From the NCBI RefSeq assembly GCF_037975245.1, contig NC_092577.1:16444013-16508012 (forward strand): 64,000 nucleotides of DNA, read 5' to 3'. Every line of letters starts with the position of its first letter. Positions within the stretch are counted from its first letter, which is position 1. Made by a program: the position numbers and the translations under genes. The notes under the pieces were generated by a model that saw only the letters and a list, made by a program, of their open reading frames with translations, had not been told where the DNA came from and ran no database searches. Positions 32,750 through 42,703 of this stretch are shown in pieces. The stretch comes from Apostichopus japonicus. Its lineage: Eukaryota > Echinodermata > Holothuroidea > Aspidochirotida > Stichopodidae.

Positions 32750-33853
32750 CTACGCCGACGACGATTCTGTAAGCTTCAAGCGCGCTCTAGACGACATATC
32801 GTCGTCCGAGTCGTCACTTGAGGCCGACCTTTTTAGAGAGGGTTCCCCCATCTCGTCGTACCAGCTCGTCCCAGTGGCACGTTTTGGCTCGACGATCACC
32901 GAGCCCCCGGAGTCGCTGTCAGACAGAGCCTCCGGAGACCCGATGACCACCGAGTCCCCGGAGTCGCCGTCGGACAGAGTCTCCAGATCTGGCGACACCG
33001 GCGGCGGGCTGGGGACGGAACTGGACGAGTTGATAGGGGAAGCTGGTGGAGACTTTCTCGGTGCGGGCACGGGGTTGGGGTCTGCAACTTCAAGGGAGGG
33101 TGAACTAGGTGCATCCGGCCCCCCCTCTTTGCGTGGAGCTTCCTCCGAGGCAGTAGGTGCGCCAGAACTTGGCGCCTTTGATTGACCCCCACTCTTTGTC
33201 ATAAAGACATAAGAGGAGGGACAAGCGCGAAAAACATGCCCCTCCTTCCCACAGAGTGAGCACACAACTTCGCTTGGGCAAGCAGAGGTATCATGCCCAA
33301 GACGAAGGCAGCGCCCACACTTTTTGTTTGGGCAGCCCTTGGCTTCGTGCCCGGTCTCCCCACACCTGAAGCAGGTACGGGGCTGACCGGGGTATCGCAC
33401 GTGAGCTTTATGTCCGGCAATAAAAAGGAAGGAGGGAATGTCCTGCTTGAGGTCGATCCGAACCTGTCGGTGCCCGTTCAACACCCCGGGGGCCTGTGCG
33501 TAGGAGCACATTTTCATGGCCTTGACAGCCCCAAACCGACCTAAAACAGTTGCGACAAGTTCCTGACGCACCTCTAGTCCTACGTGGATGACAGTTACCC
33601 ATACGGAACGCTCGTACGGAGTAACTGTCAAACCTTCAACCCCACTCAGCAACGCGACACCCTTCTGCCGGGTCACGTCACTTGTAAAACGTACATCATA
33701 AGTATTACGACCCTGGAGAGCTTGCAACGCATCAACCTCTCCAGGCACAACAACACCCTTACTCTTTAAAATACTAAAAACTTGCACCGGTGGAACCGCT
33801 TGTTCACCGGTGAAGGTTAACTTAACAATTTTGGAATCACGGCGCGATGCCAT
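32750..33853 (-). CDS. LINE ORF1: zinc-knuckle RNA-binding protein
   Basis: 367 residues from ATG at 33,853 (MASRRDSKIVKLTF), chosen because the ORF1-only family has the homologous start MAARRDSKIV. Residues about 1-150 form an RRM-like or esterase-free N-terminal domain (VEGLTVTPYERSVWVTVIHV). Three CCHC knuckles follow at about 162-212: CFRCGETGHEAKGC, CGRCLRLGHDTSAC and CSLCGKEGHVFRAC. A Pro/Ser-rich, then acidic Ser/Asp-rich tail follows, ending ESSSA. Expected function: coats LINE RNA in the RNP. The tail's nucleotide sequence contains several repeated GAGTC/TCCGGAG words. Confidence 0.93.
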   Translation of the reverse strand: MASRRDSKIVKLTFTGEQAVPPVQVFSILKSKGVVVPGEVDALQALQGRNTYDVRFTSDVTRQKGVALLSGVEGLTVTPYERSVWVTVIHVGLEVRQELVATVLGRFGAVKAMKMCSYAQAPGVLNGHRQVRIDLKQDIPSFLFIAGHKAHVRYPGQPRTCFRCGETGHEAKGCPNKKCGRCLRLGHDTSACPSEVVCSLCGKEGHVFRACPSSYVFMTKSGGQSKAPSSGAPTASEEAPRKEGGPDAPSSPSLEVADPNPVPAPRKSPPASPINSSSSVPSPPPVSPDLETLSDGDSGDSVVIGSPEALSDSDSGGSVIVEPKRATGTSWYDEMGEPSLKRSASSDDSDDDMSSRARLKLTESSSA

Positions 33854-34083
33854 GATACCGAAGGTGGCTGGGCCACAGAGGAGTAACAAAACAAACTAAA
33901 GATAGGTTGGATAAAATACAATATACGATGACTATATACGATAACGATATACGAACTGGCGCACACCCGCCTGGCGGGAAGTATAGCACAGTACAGTGAA
34001 AAAACAGTTATCAGATGTAGAGCGAGAGCGAAAAACACGTCTGCACTCCACGAAAGCCAACTGTCAACTCTGGAATGTTACAT

Positions 34084-34240
34084 TCCTCTGGAATGTTACT
34101 ACGTCTGAATCTCTCCCTGAGATGACACATGCTAGAAGCTGCAGCTTTTGACGGAGCGGGTGTACTTGGTTTGGGACATTTGGTAGTTGTAGCACATTTT
34201 TCCCCTTCGGACTAAACGCAGAATAACGTGTGACCTAACG
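34084..34240 (-). pseudogene. DIRS-like tyrosine recombinase, N-terminal portion
   Basis: Minus strand upstream half of the recombinase split by the LINE: KPSTPAPSKAAASSMCHLRE, then RFRRSNIPEDTAS, which continues across the insertion at 29,203 as ILLASWRD. An in-frame TAG lies upstream near 34,220, and no Met start is obvious. The frame joins exactly when the LINE and one copy of the duplicated target are removed. Confidence 0.7.
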
Positions 34241-34949
34241 TTATAACGACGAATCGATTGCGTTGGAACTGACAAATATTATCTCTAACCACAGCGAAGG
34301 AACAGTTTGAAAATGTTTGACAACAAAAGAAATGTAACTGCGACACATGTTAAAGTGATCAAGTGCAATATGGGACTATTTTGTTCGTTCAAACTGAAGT
34401 CAACAACCCAAAAAATTGTTCGTGAAGAAATGCAGCCGAATGCCCAGCCGAACCCGATGACTGTGAACTGGTCAGATTCAATGATGTTGGCGTTGCAGAT
34501 GTCAGTGCACCGACGTTGCTTGCCTTGGAAGACAACGGAAGACTGGCATTATTTACCAACGAAAGTGGACTTTGAAGACTTTTGAGGACCCCAAGGTAAG
34601 AATTTATATAGAGAAAAAAAAACTGAACTGGAGTAATATTTTGGTAAAAATAATTATGTGATATTGCAAACAGCCTAGCCTACAATACTTCAATGTATAT
34701 CACATTGGCCTAAAATATATTCAAGTAGTATACAGTATGGCAAAGCCTAAATTAGGTAGCTAGCCTAGATTACATAAATGCACATCCGAGCCTATACTGT
34801 TATATGAAATATATAGCCTATATTCCTAGCCTTAGTGATTGTGTAGCCAATTACAGTAGCCTAGCCTACAGCCTTACAAATTGTTTAGCAAATTTGGTAT
34901 TTGAGCATAGGACTATTATTTATTACTTACCCAGTGTCATGCCCTTTAA
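34241..34949. other. Non-coding or unrecognised
   Basis: A 92-codon frame at 34,307-34,585 has no recognised motif; another frame there also stays open for about 50 codons. 34,690-34,890 is rich in CCTAG/TAGCC words. No confident gene. Confidence 0.35.
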
Positions 34950-35293
34950 AGTGGCCATGACACGAAAATTTCAAAGTCCTATATTTTTGGGATCCATCAA
35001 AGAATGTTCTCTAGAACATGTATCAACCAATCTGCCAGTTTAAAACTGGATTTTTCAAGTCGAAAATTGAGAATGAATTTACCCTTTTCGGCGTTTGAAA
35101 CTTTGTTTACTCGAAAATTTTCCGATTCGCATGACGTCATGTGACGTCACGTTTTGAACACATTTGTTGTCGCTGCTTACCGATCCTCCGAACATACCAT
35201 TCACGTACACAGTAGACAAGTACACATACCACTAGTAGTTACTAAACAAAACACCGATCACAAGTGCGATATCAAATCAAAATTTCCTGTGAA

Positions 35294-35568
35294 ATGGCGG
35301 ATCCAGAACCAATTGCGGCAACCGAAGTTCAAAGTGATAATGGTTCTTCACTAGGCAGTGAAATTGGGCTATAATTAGAGTGCCCTTTCTCATATTCGAA
35401 GCAGAGAGTGAAGGCGATGATCATTCCAATATTGAACCGAACGTTGAGGGTGGAGCGGAGGTGTTAGAACCGTATCAGTTCGAGCCTGTTAAACGAGCCG
35501 AAATTGAAGCTCCACAACATATCGAAGAAGAAATCCGTTCGAAACCATTGCAAGGAACATACAACGTG
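35294..35568 (+). pseudogene. Acidic N-terminal exon within TTAA element
   Basis: From ATG: MADPEPIAATEVQSDNGSSL, then a stop at about 35,372. The frame reopens one phase away as EAESEGDDHSNIEPNVEGGA and VLEPYQFEPVKRAEIE, ending at a GTAAGA donor (35,569). The EPYQFEP box is typical of the segment just before the zinc-binding domain in P2X7-like repetitive animal proteins. The frame break could be an indel or a small intron. Confidence 0.5.
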
Positions 35569-36034
35569 GTAAGAATTTATTAACGAAGCATTTAAAAACA
35601 AAATCCAGTCCATTTTGTGCATGTGTTGTTGGAATTCGCGGAACACCCTAAACCGTATTGTGCGTTGTGTTACGGTAACTTACAACCCATATGTAGAGTG
35701 TGTAGTACTAGTAGGGTTGGTTGCATACTGAAAGTTTGGCTCGGGGATGTAAGTTGCATTATGCAGCCATGCTAGGTAGGCATATGTGTTATTTCATACT
35801 CATTATTACTTGGCTAGTACTTTAGCCTGGAGTTTTGCAAATCAATTTTCTGAAACAAAAGAATGTTTCATGATACACGGAAGGTGTAAAATCACAACAA
35901 ATGTAATCATAACTGTACATTGTATGCCTGCTTGTTATTGTGGACATCATGGCCAACATTAATACATTTTGAACTTTCATAAATTTTTTCCCAGGCAGTA
36001 CAGATACATAGCCTACGGTCAACAGGTTCAATGA

Positions 36035-36155
36035 TACTTGGGGTTCCTAGCAAGACACGTCAGGGTTGTGCTACCATCATGTGCAGTCCAAAGGATCAGA
36101 AGTTTTTTTCCAGCCAATGGTCATTACACTGGATTCAAGTTGCCAGGAGAAAACT
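36035..36155 (+). pseudogene. P2RX7_C-like domain fragment
   Basis: The frame reads GFLARHVRVVLPSCAVQRIR then SFFPANGHYTGFKLP. This matches the C-terminal part of the P2X7 receptor intracellular (P2RX7_C) domain, where R-V-x-P-S-C-V-V-x-x-IR precedes FP and Y-x-GF. The preceding Cys-rich zinc-binding exon was not found between 35,570 and 36,030. The frame runs on to a stop at 36,254 without further recognisable sequence. Such domains recur widely in invertebrate and fish mobile-element-linked genes. Confidence 0.55.
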
Positions 36156-38165
36156 CATTGTATAGGAAGCCTTGGTTGAGAAATTCCTCCAGAAACACCT
36201 TTTCTAAACTACGATTGTGTTGGATTATCAATCCGTCAGGGTTCCCTCAGTGTTGATATATTGAAATTCAAGACTTTTAATTCAGGATGAAAGGTTATTT
36301 TCCAGACCCAACATCAACAATGAAAGAAAAGGCATGTTTTGAAGCATTTGGACACAAGTATTGGCGTGACGGTGATGTCATATAATATGTGCATAAGGGA
36401 ACGGACATTGACCTTTTTAGGGGCATTTACCTCCCAGACGTTTGATTCGTACCTTTAATCTGGAAGCCAAAATATCCATATCACCAATGATATTTGACAG
36501 AAAAGTCATAATAAAGACCAATGGAGGCAGCAGAACTCTTGAATGTTTAGACTTTGTTTCTTCAGCAGCAGTTGGTTTGTTTTGTAGTCTTTCTTCAAAA
36601 ACTCAGCAGTACACCCTGTTAATGGTCTTCGATTGTTTTAATGCGTGTGATGCTGTGTTTCACATTGCCCATCAGTGTTGTACGTGTCGTCGTGCTTGTG
36701 TAACATTTTTGCATGTGAGTTACTTCGTGCAGTGTTTCTTGGTTTAAATAACCCTTTATTGTATTTGCTTCTGGATTATTCTAATTAATTTGTCACAACA
36801 ACGATTGATAGCGATGGACATGCAACTGCTTTGTAGGCTTAAAGCCAAAAAATTCATGTAAGTTGTTTTCTTTTAACCTCCTTTGATGTCACAAATTACA
36901 TTAGTGTAATTTAAGAATGATAATGTTTATGGAAAGTACAGTTTTACTTTTATGTCATATAATACAATGATTGTTGTTAATGTTAGTTCAGATTGTCCAG
37001 AATGACTGTCTAGAACTGATATTGAATAAATTTTGTTCAATGATTTAACACTTGAACTATGTTGTGTGAATTTTTGGCTCTGTGACTTTAAAATAAATCG
37101 CTTTGAGATTTAATTAAACACCCTTTGGAATAAAATCTTTTTACCTACCTAGTATTTTCACCCATCCCCATTACCCCCACTCCCTCCACAACATAAAAAA
37201 TGGTTTTCCTGGAATAGGAATAAGAAATTATTGCTATAACTAACTGATCCAGCATATTCCAGAAATAAATTGGGGCACTGAGATTTGTTCACAAGAAGAT
37301 GTAACCCATCGCTTCTGAAGCTAACCTCATAGCTTATTAGTATACAATAAAGCAATGAAGGGGGTGTTAATTTAGATGATACAGTAAAATCTCTTCGTCT
37401 ATTGCGACTTCAGTGTAGTAACGCTAATACTATAGTACTACTAGTGCTCAGCGCGCTACCTCCTAAGGATCGCCACTTGCCCCATTGGAGGTTTCCTGTT
37501 CCCCGATCTGGTCTTCAGAGTAGTTTTTTGTGGATTACTTGACAGAAGAATGACTCTTTTATGTCGAACCGTTAAAGTCCATTTGTTTTATTTCATAACA
37601 AAAAGGAGGGATCGTAGTATGCTTCCGTGAAGTGTTCGCTTCATTCGGAGCTGCATACTGGCTAGGCCCAGTGAAATCGGCGCTGGTGTTGTGCACTAAC
37701 TTGGTCATAATCGCCGTGTTTTTTCGTCCTTCAGCCATGGATGAAGGCTAATTGCATGGGTAATGATATTTATGCAGCCCCCAACAACACAACGGACCGG
37801 CATTTCTCTCGGATAGTTTACAACAGTTGTAAAAAAAACTTGAAATTACTAACGATATAGCGTAATACAGTGGTTGTTCTATCAGTGTAAATGTGCGTGT
37901 ACTGTACATGGAACGGTATGATCGTCGCGCATCCGATACATGCCTGGGCTTTGCACGTGTGTTCCTAACATGACGTCATCATTGTCTTGTTGTGAAATCG
38001 CATTCTCAGATATCTATTTTCGGATGCGAATATTAAAACGTTAATTACTAATTAGTCCTTGAGGTTTTCAAGGTGTTGAGGGGTAGTTTTGAACATAGAT
38101 TTTCTCATAGATTCAGAGGAAGTTACTCTCGATGAGTTGGATTTTTCGTGTCATGGCCTCTTTAA

Positions 38166-39364
38166 TATATTTTTAGCCACACCTCTGGTCTGCCCATATG
38201 GTCTCAGGGGTCACATTAGTCCGGCCACTGTGCGACATTCCTTTCTGTCTATGATCGTAAAAAGCTGTGTATGGTCATATATTAGATTTTCTCCCTCAGC
38301 TTTTCCTGTAATATTTCACATTAGTTCAGTTGTTTGTAACAGTTTGTTTTAGCAGGTACACTGCAGTATCCAGTTTTATGTATTGGTGGCAACACTGTTT
38401 TATTCGCCTACCAGCCTCTATTTTGTGTTTACAGTTTTTGTCCTGGCAAATTAATAGTTCGTAAGTACTGTTTTCTTTGTTTTCTAGAATGTTGGAAATT
38501 ACCTTTCACTAAGGTGTCATCAACTGTTTAGGTCGTTATTACGATTATTTAGGACTATTTAGGATTATTTAGGATTATATAGGACCACTTATTAGGATTA
38601 TTTAATCACCTTATTTATCGGCAACTCAGTATGTACCATTAGACTTAGTATGTACCATTAGAGCACAGTTACGTGCTATGTGCTTGCTCACCGTTTATAT
38701 CACATGGGTATCAAATCTTTGTTACGTATCAGACCTAACAGTATATACTTCATGTTCTAATTAATTTACTTAATATTCAGCCTTTGTAGTTTCTATTTTC
38801 AAGTTCAAGGGTGTTATCGGATAGATCATTATGTTAATCTGAAGGTACATTTTTGTAGTATTGCTATTAGAGGTAACCTACTTTATCCTCGTCTCTTTCA
38901 TACTCAGTCGTAGTTATGCTATATTAATCATAACCGACATTGTTAGCACGTCACTGTTCTGAGTACAATCATTATCGTATTTAGTTTAGTAATCTTGTAA
39001 AGCTGTAGTATTATTTTGCATCATTTATCTTGTTTCATAGTTTAACCAGGGGAAATTCAGAAGCTGCATCTGTCTTTGCGTCATTTTTTGGTTAGCTGGC
39101 TGTCTAGCGAGTATATCCTAAGCGAGTGAGGGCAGCACACCCAGTAATAAAAGGCAAAGGCAACAAGAGCCCAAGGGCACTGTGGTTCTTTGCGTAGGGG
39201 TATATGACAATACACATAATATTTTTTTATGTGGCGAGCGAAAGGTCACCCTGAACAGGATGTAAGAACTGTAGATCCTCTTACCTGCTAGCTGATTCCG
39301 ACTAATCCCTTGGGATTAACGGATTAGCACGTTTCCTCTTCCCCCCCCCCAGTATAGACCGAGT
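38166..39364. other. Non-coding, nothing recognised
   Basis: AT-rich. A short stutter of TTTAGGATTAT words lies near 38,545-38,605. No conserved frame. Confidence 0.5.
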
Positions 39365-40862
39365 TATCTTTTGTTTATTCCCCCTCAAATAGTCCAAGTA
39401 ATTGTGGTCCTACAAAGTACCAACACTATAGCCAACACTTTTGTGATCACAAATTGTGATGAGATTTTTGATCAGAAGGCACTTTTGAGATCTGAATATG
39501 GCGTCGAAAATGTCAGAAATATAAGGTCACCTACAAGCGGGTCAACAGATATGATAACATTGGTGACCTCAAATCACATGACCGTTAAGTTTGAAAATGT
39601 TCCACCACCCCATTCACAACTTGTCCCAAAATATCAACCATGTCACACCTTGGGAGTTAATTGCATTATATGTCTAAAAAGTTAACTTTGAACTTGTATA
39701 CATAACTTCACACACAAAGGTCACCCGGGGGTCAACCAATTTACATTTTTGATCGGTGAGACCTAACTAGAGCATGAAAAGTGTAAAAATGCAAAAAAAT
39801 TTTCTTTGCCCATTTTCTCCCCCAAAAATACTACTTTTTTAACATTAATTGACCTTTGGTGACCTCGGATCACATGACCGTTAAGTTTGAAATTATTCCC
39901 CTATGCCATTTGCAACTTGTCCCAAAATATGAACAGTGTCACACCTTCGCAATGAGAGTTATTGCACTAAATGTCTGAATATTAACTTTGACCTCGTATA
40001 ACTTCACACACAAAGGTCACCCGGGGGTCAACCAATTGACATTTTTGATCGGTGAGACCTAACTAGAGCATCAAAACTATAAAAATTAAAACATTTTTTC
40101 TGTGCCCATGTTCTCCCCAAAAATGTTTTTTTTTAACATTAATTGACCTTTGGTGACCTCGGATCACATGACCGTTAAGTTTGAAAATATACCCCTATGC
40201 CATTTGCAACTGTCCCAAAATATCAACCGTGTCACTGCTAGGCACTGGGAGTTATTGCATTCAATGTCTGAAAATTAACTCTGACCTTGTATAACTTCGC
40301 ACACGAAGGTCACACAGGGGTCAACCTATTGACATTTATGATCGGAAGGTACCTTTGACATCTGAAAATAGCATCGAAACTGTAAAAATCCCAAAAACAC
40401 TTAAAGGTCACCAGAGGTGAAATTGAGGTCAAGGCTCACCCAGATGCGGGTCGACAATTGGATTACATTGAAGCAACTCCCAACCCTAACGGACAATTCG
40501 TTCTCAAGTTATCGCAAAAATACTAGTTTTTTAACATTAATGGACCTTTGATGACCTCAGATCACATGACCGTTAAGTTTAAAAATGTTCCCCTAACCAG
40601 TTCACAACTTGTCCCAAAATATCAACCTTGTAGCACATAGGCACTGGGAGTTATTGCAGTTTTAATGTTTTGGGTTTTTGGACCATAACTGACCTTTGGT
40701 GACCTTTGTGGGCACCAAAAACAATAGAGCACACCTTCTCCATATGGCGGGTCTATGGTCCAAGTTTGGCCTCAATCCAACTTTCCCTTATTGAGCAAGT
40801 GTCACAGATGCACACACACACGCCAACCTGACTACATAGGGTCCTTTTGCTAAAGCAAGGAA
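39365..40862 (+). repeat. Dispersed repeat with TGACCTTTGGTGACC subunits, second locus
   Basis: Subunits beginning near 39,560, 39,848, 40,141 and 40,541 contain GGTGACCTCGGATCACATGA and CCGTTAAGTTT. The 3' third is nearly identical to 9,990-10,550. It ends in CACACACACACGCCAACCTG and ACTACATAGGGTCC, the same terminus as the locus ending at 10,557. No protein is encoded; open frames are incidental. Confidence 0.8.
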
Positions 40863-42703
40863 CCAAAAAGGGAATATTGTGTAACCATGGACAATTGGTG
40901 TGACGCGGCTGATAGAAAACTTCAGTAATTTTGAAGAGTATACAGAGGTGTTAGGTGCTTGCTTTGATTCAAATGATGTAACGGATTATGGTAAGAAACG
41001 CTCAGTGTTACTAACCAGTATTGGTAGTAAAGCTTATCATACATTTAGGGCATTATTGCAGCCAGATAAACCAAGTGTCAAAAATTATGGTGAATGCGTA
41101 AACGCGCTAAAAAATCATTTTTGGCCTAAGCCTACAGAAATAGTGCAGCGCTATCGATTTATACGTGCAGCCAGAAAGCAAATGAAACTATTTCTCAGTT
41201 TGTTGCCAATTTGCGACAGTTGAGTGATGGGTGCGATTTTAAAGACCTAAATACTATGCTCAGGGATCGTTTGGTGGTTGGTGTGAAAGACACTGCTATA
41301 CAGCGAAAGCTCCTCAGTGGAACGAGTTTAACATTTGCTAAGGCATATAAAATTGCTACAGCAATGGAAATGGCTCAAAGAGATGTGGAAAACATCAGGC
41401 AAATAGGCAAAGCAAATCCACAGCCAAAAATGTTAATAAGGTGTTTACTAAGCCTAAAGCTAAGCCTCAGCAGTACCAGCAGCAAAACAAAAGCCAAGCC
41501 CGGGAAACTGCACTCAAATGTTGGAGGTGTGGAGGTCAGCACTTACCTAGAACATGTCACTTCAGGTATAAGGAATGCTACAAATGCTATGCATAGGAAG
41601 GGACATACAAAGTCACAATGTGAGTCAGTAAAAGCTTATCAGCAAAAGCAAAAAAGCCGAGTCTATCACCTAAATGAGCAAAGCCTCGAGCAAACACCAG
41701 AAAACCAACAGGTGACTTAGGAAATTAGTCATCTAGAGGAGGATATGCACAGCCAAGTTAATCATTTAGGTAGAAATAAGCCTTTCTACATTTCACCTAA
41801 TGTGAATGGAAAGACTGTTATTTGAGGTAGGCACAGGTAGCCCCTGGTCAATTGTATCTCAGGAAACCTTTCAAGGTATTGGAAGCCTAAAGGAAGTAAG
41901 CAAGTCAGACGTAAGTTTTAGCACTTATACAGGAACTTCATTGCCCATTGTAGGTGAAACCAAAGTTAGGGTTTTGCACCTAGGGAAATCCAAGCAATTG
42001 CCATACTTATTGTTAAAGAGGGAGTATCTCTCTTGGGTAGAGACTGGATTAGAGAGTTAGGTATTAGCCTCAGTGTTCCAAAGTTACATATTAAGGAATC
42101 TTCTTTTTTTCTTTCACCCAGGATAGAACCTGGGCACGAAAACCAAACTACCGAACGACTGATACGCTCTCAACCCCCGTTTCCTTGCAACGAGATTGTA
42201 ATTGGGCAATCATCGTCGGGTGTGTATCACCCATTCCCCTCGATAGAGAACAGAAACTACACAAGCATTTACGTGTGTGCACTTTCCTGTTCTTTTATTA
42301 AGGAATCAGTAAACCCAACAATCCAAGTCCATCACACCCGAACTGCAGCCAGTACACAAGATAAGTTGGAAGCACTAATCAGTAGTCATGCAAAGGTGTT
42401 TGATTCTAGTCAAACTGGTAAACTTGAAGGTTTTCAGAGCAGCACCAGTGTCCTATGCTATGAGACACAAGACAGATGAAAATCTAGATGACCTGCAAAT
42501 GCGAGGTATCATAGAACCAGTAGCATTTTCAGATTATGCATGCCCCTTAGTTGTAGTAAACAAACCGAATGGCAAGGTACGGTTATGTGGTAACTATAAA
42601 TTAACAGCCAATATGGTGTTGACATGTCAACAGTATCCTGTACCAACACTTGAAGATTTGATGCAAGATTTACAAGGTCAACAGTACTCCAAACTGGATC
42701 TGT

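Larger units (their letters stand above)
29204..34083 (-). mobile_element. Full-length Tx1/L1-like LINE with intact ORFs and target-site duplication
   Basis: 4,880-bp element on the minus strand. Order: about 230-bp 5' UTR (34,083-33,854), ORF1, 20-bp gap, ORF2, then a 3' UTR of about 130 bp ending CACGTAAAAAGCAC (29,204). It has no poly(A) tail. Flanks share TCCTCTGGAAT (29,193-29,203 and 34,084-34,094), extendable by GT, giving an 11-13 bp target-site duplication. Removing the element joins the reading frame of the host tyrosine recombinase. Both ORFs are open, so this is a candidate active element. The 5' UTR probably holds an internal promoter, by analogy with other LINEs; no motif is evident. 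Confidence 0.95.
34950..38161 (+). mobile_element. Second TTAA-flanked DNA transposon, with P2RX7_C-like exon
   Basis: Left end AGTGGCCATGACACGAAAA (34,950-34,968). The right end is its reverse complement with one mismatch (38,143-38,161). Both are flanked by TTAA (34,946-34,949; 38,162-38,165). Subterminal ATGACGTCAT words occur near both ends (35,129; 37,970). Total 3,212 bp. The TTAA target and the end structure suggest Kolobok or another TTAA-using superfamily such as piggyBac. No transposase catalytic domain was recognised. The interior carries exon-like pieces, listed separately, and long AT-rich non-coding stretches (36,430-38,080). Confidence 0.75.

Noticed and set aside
31201-33185. 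Open frames on the plus strand opposite the full-length LINE
   Set aside because: Shadows of ORF1 and ORF2, which have clear domains on the minus strand.
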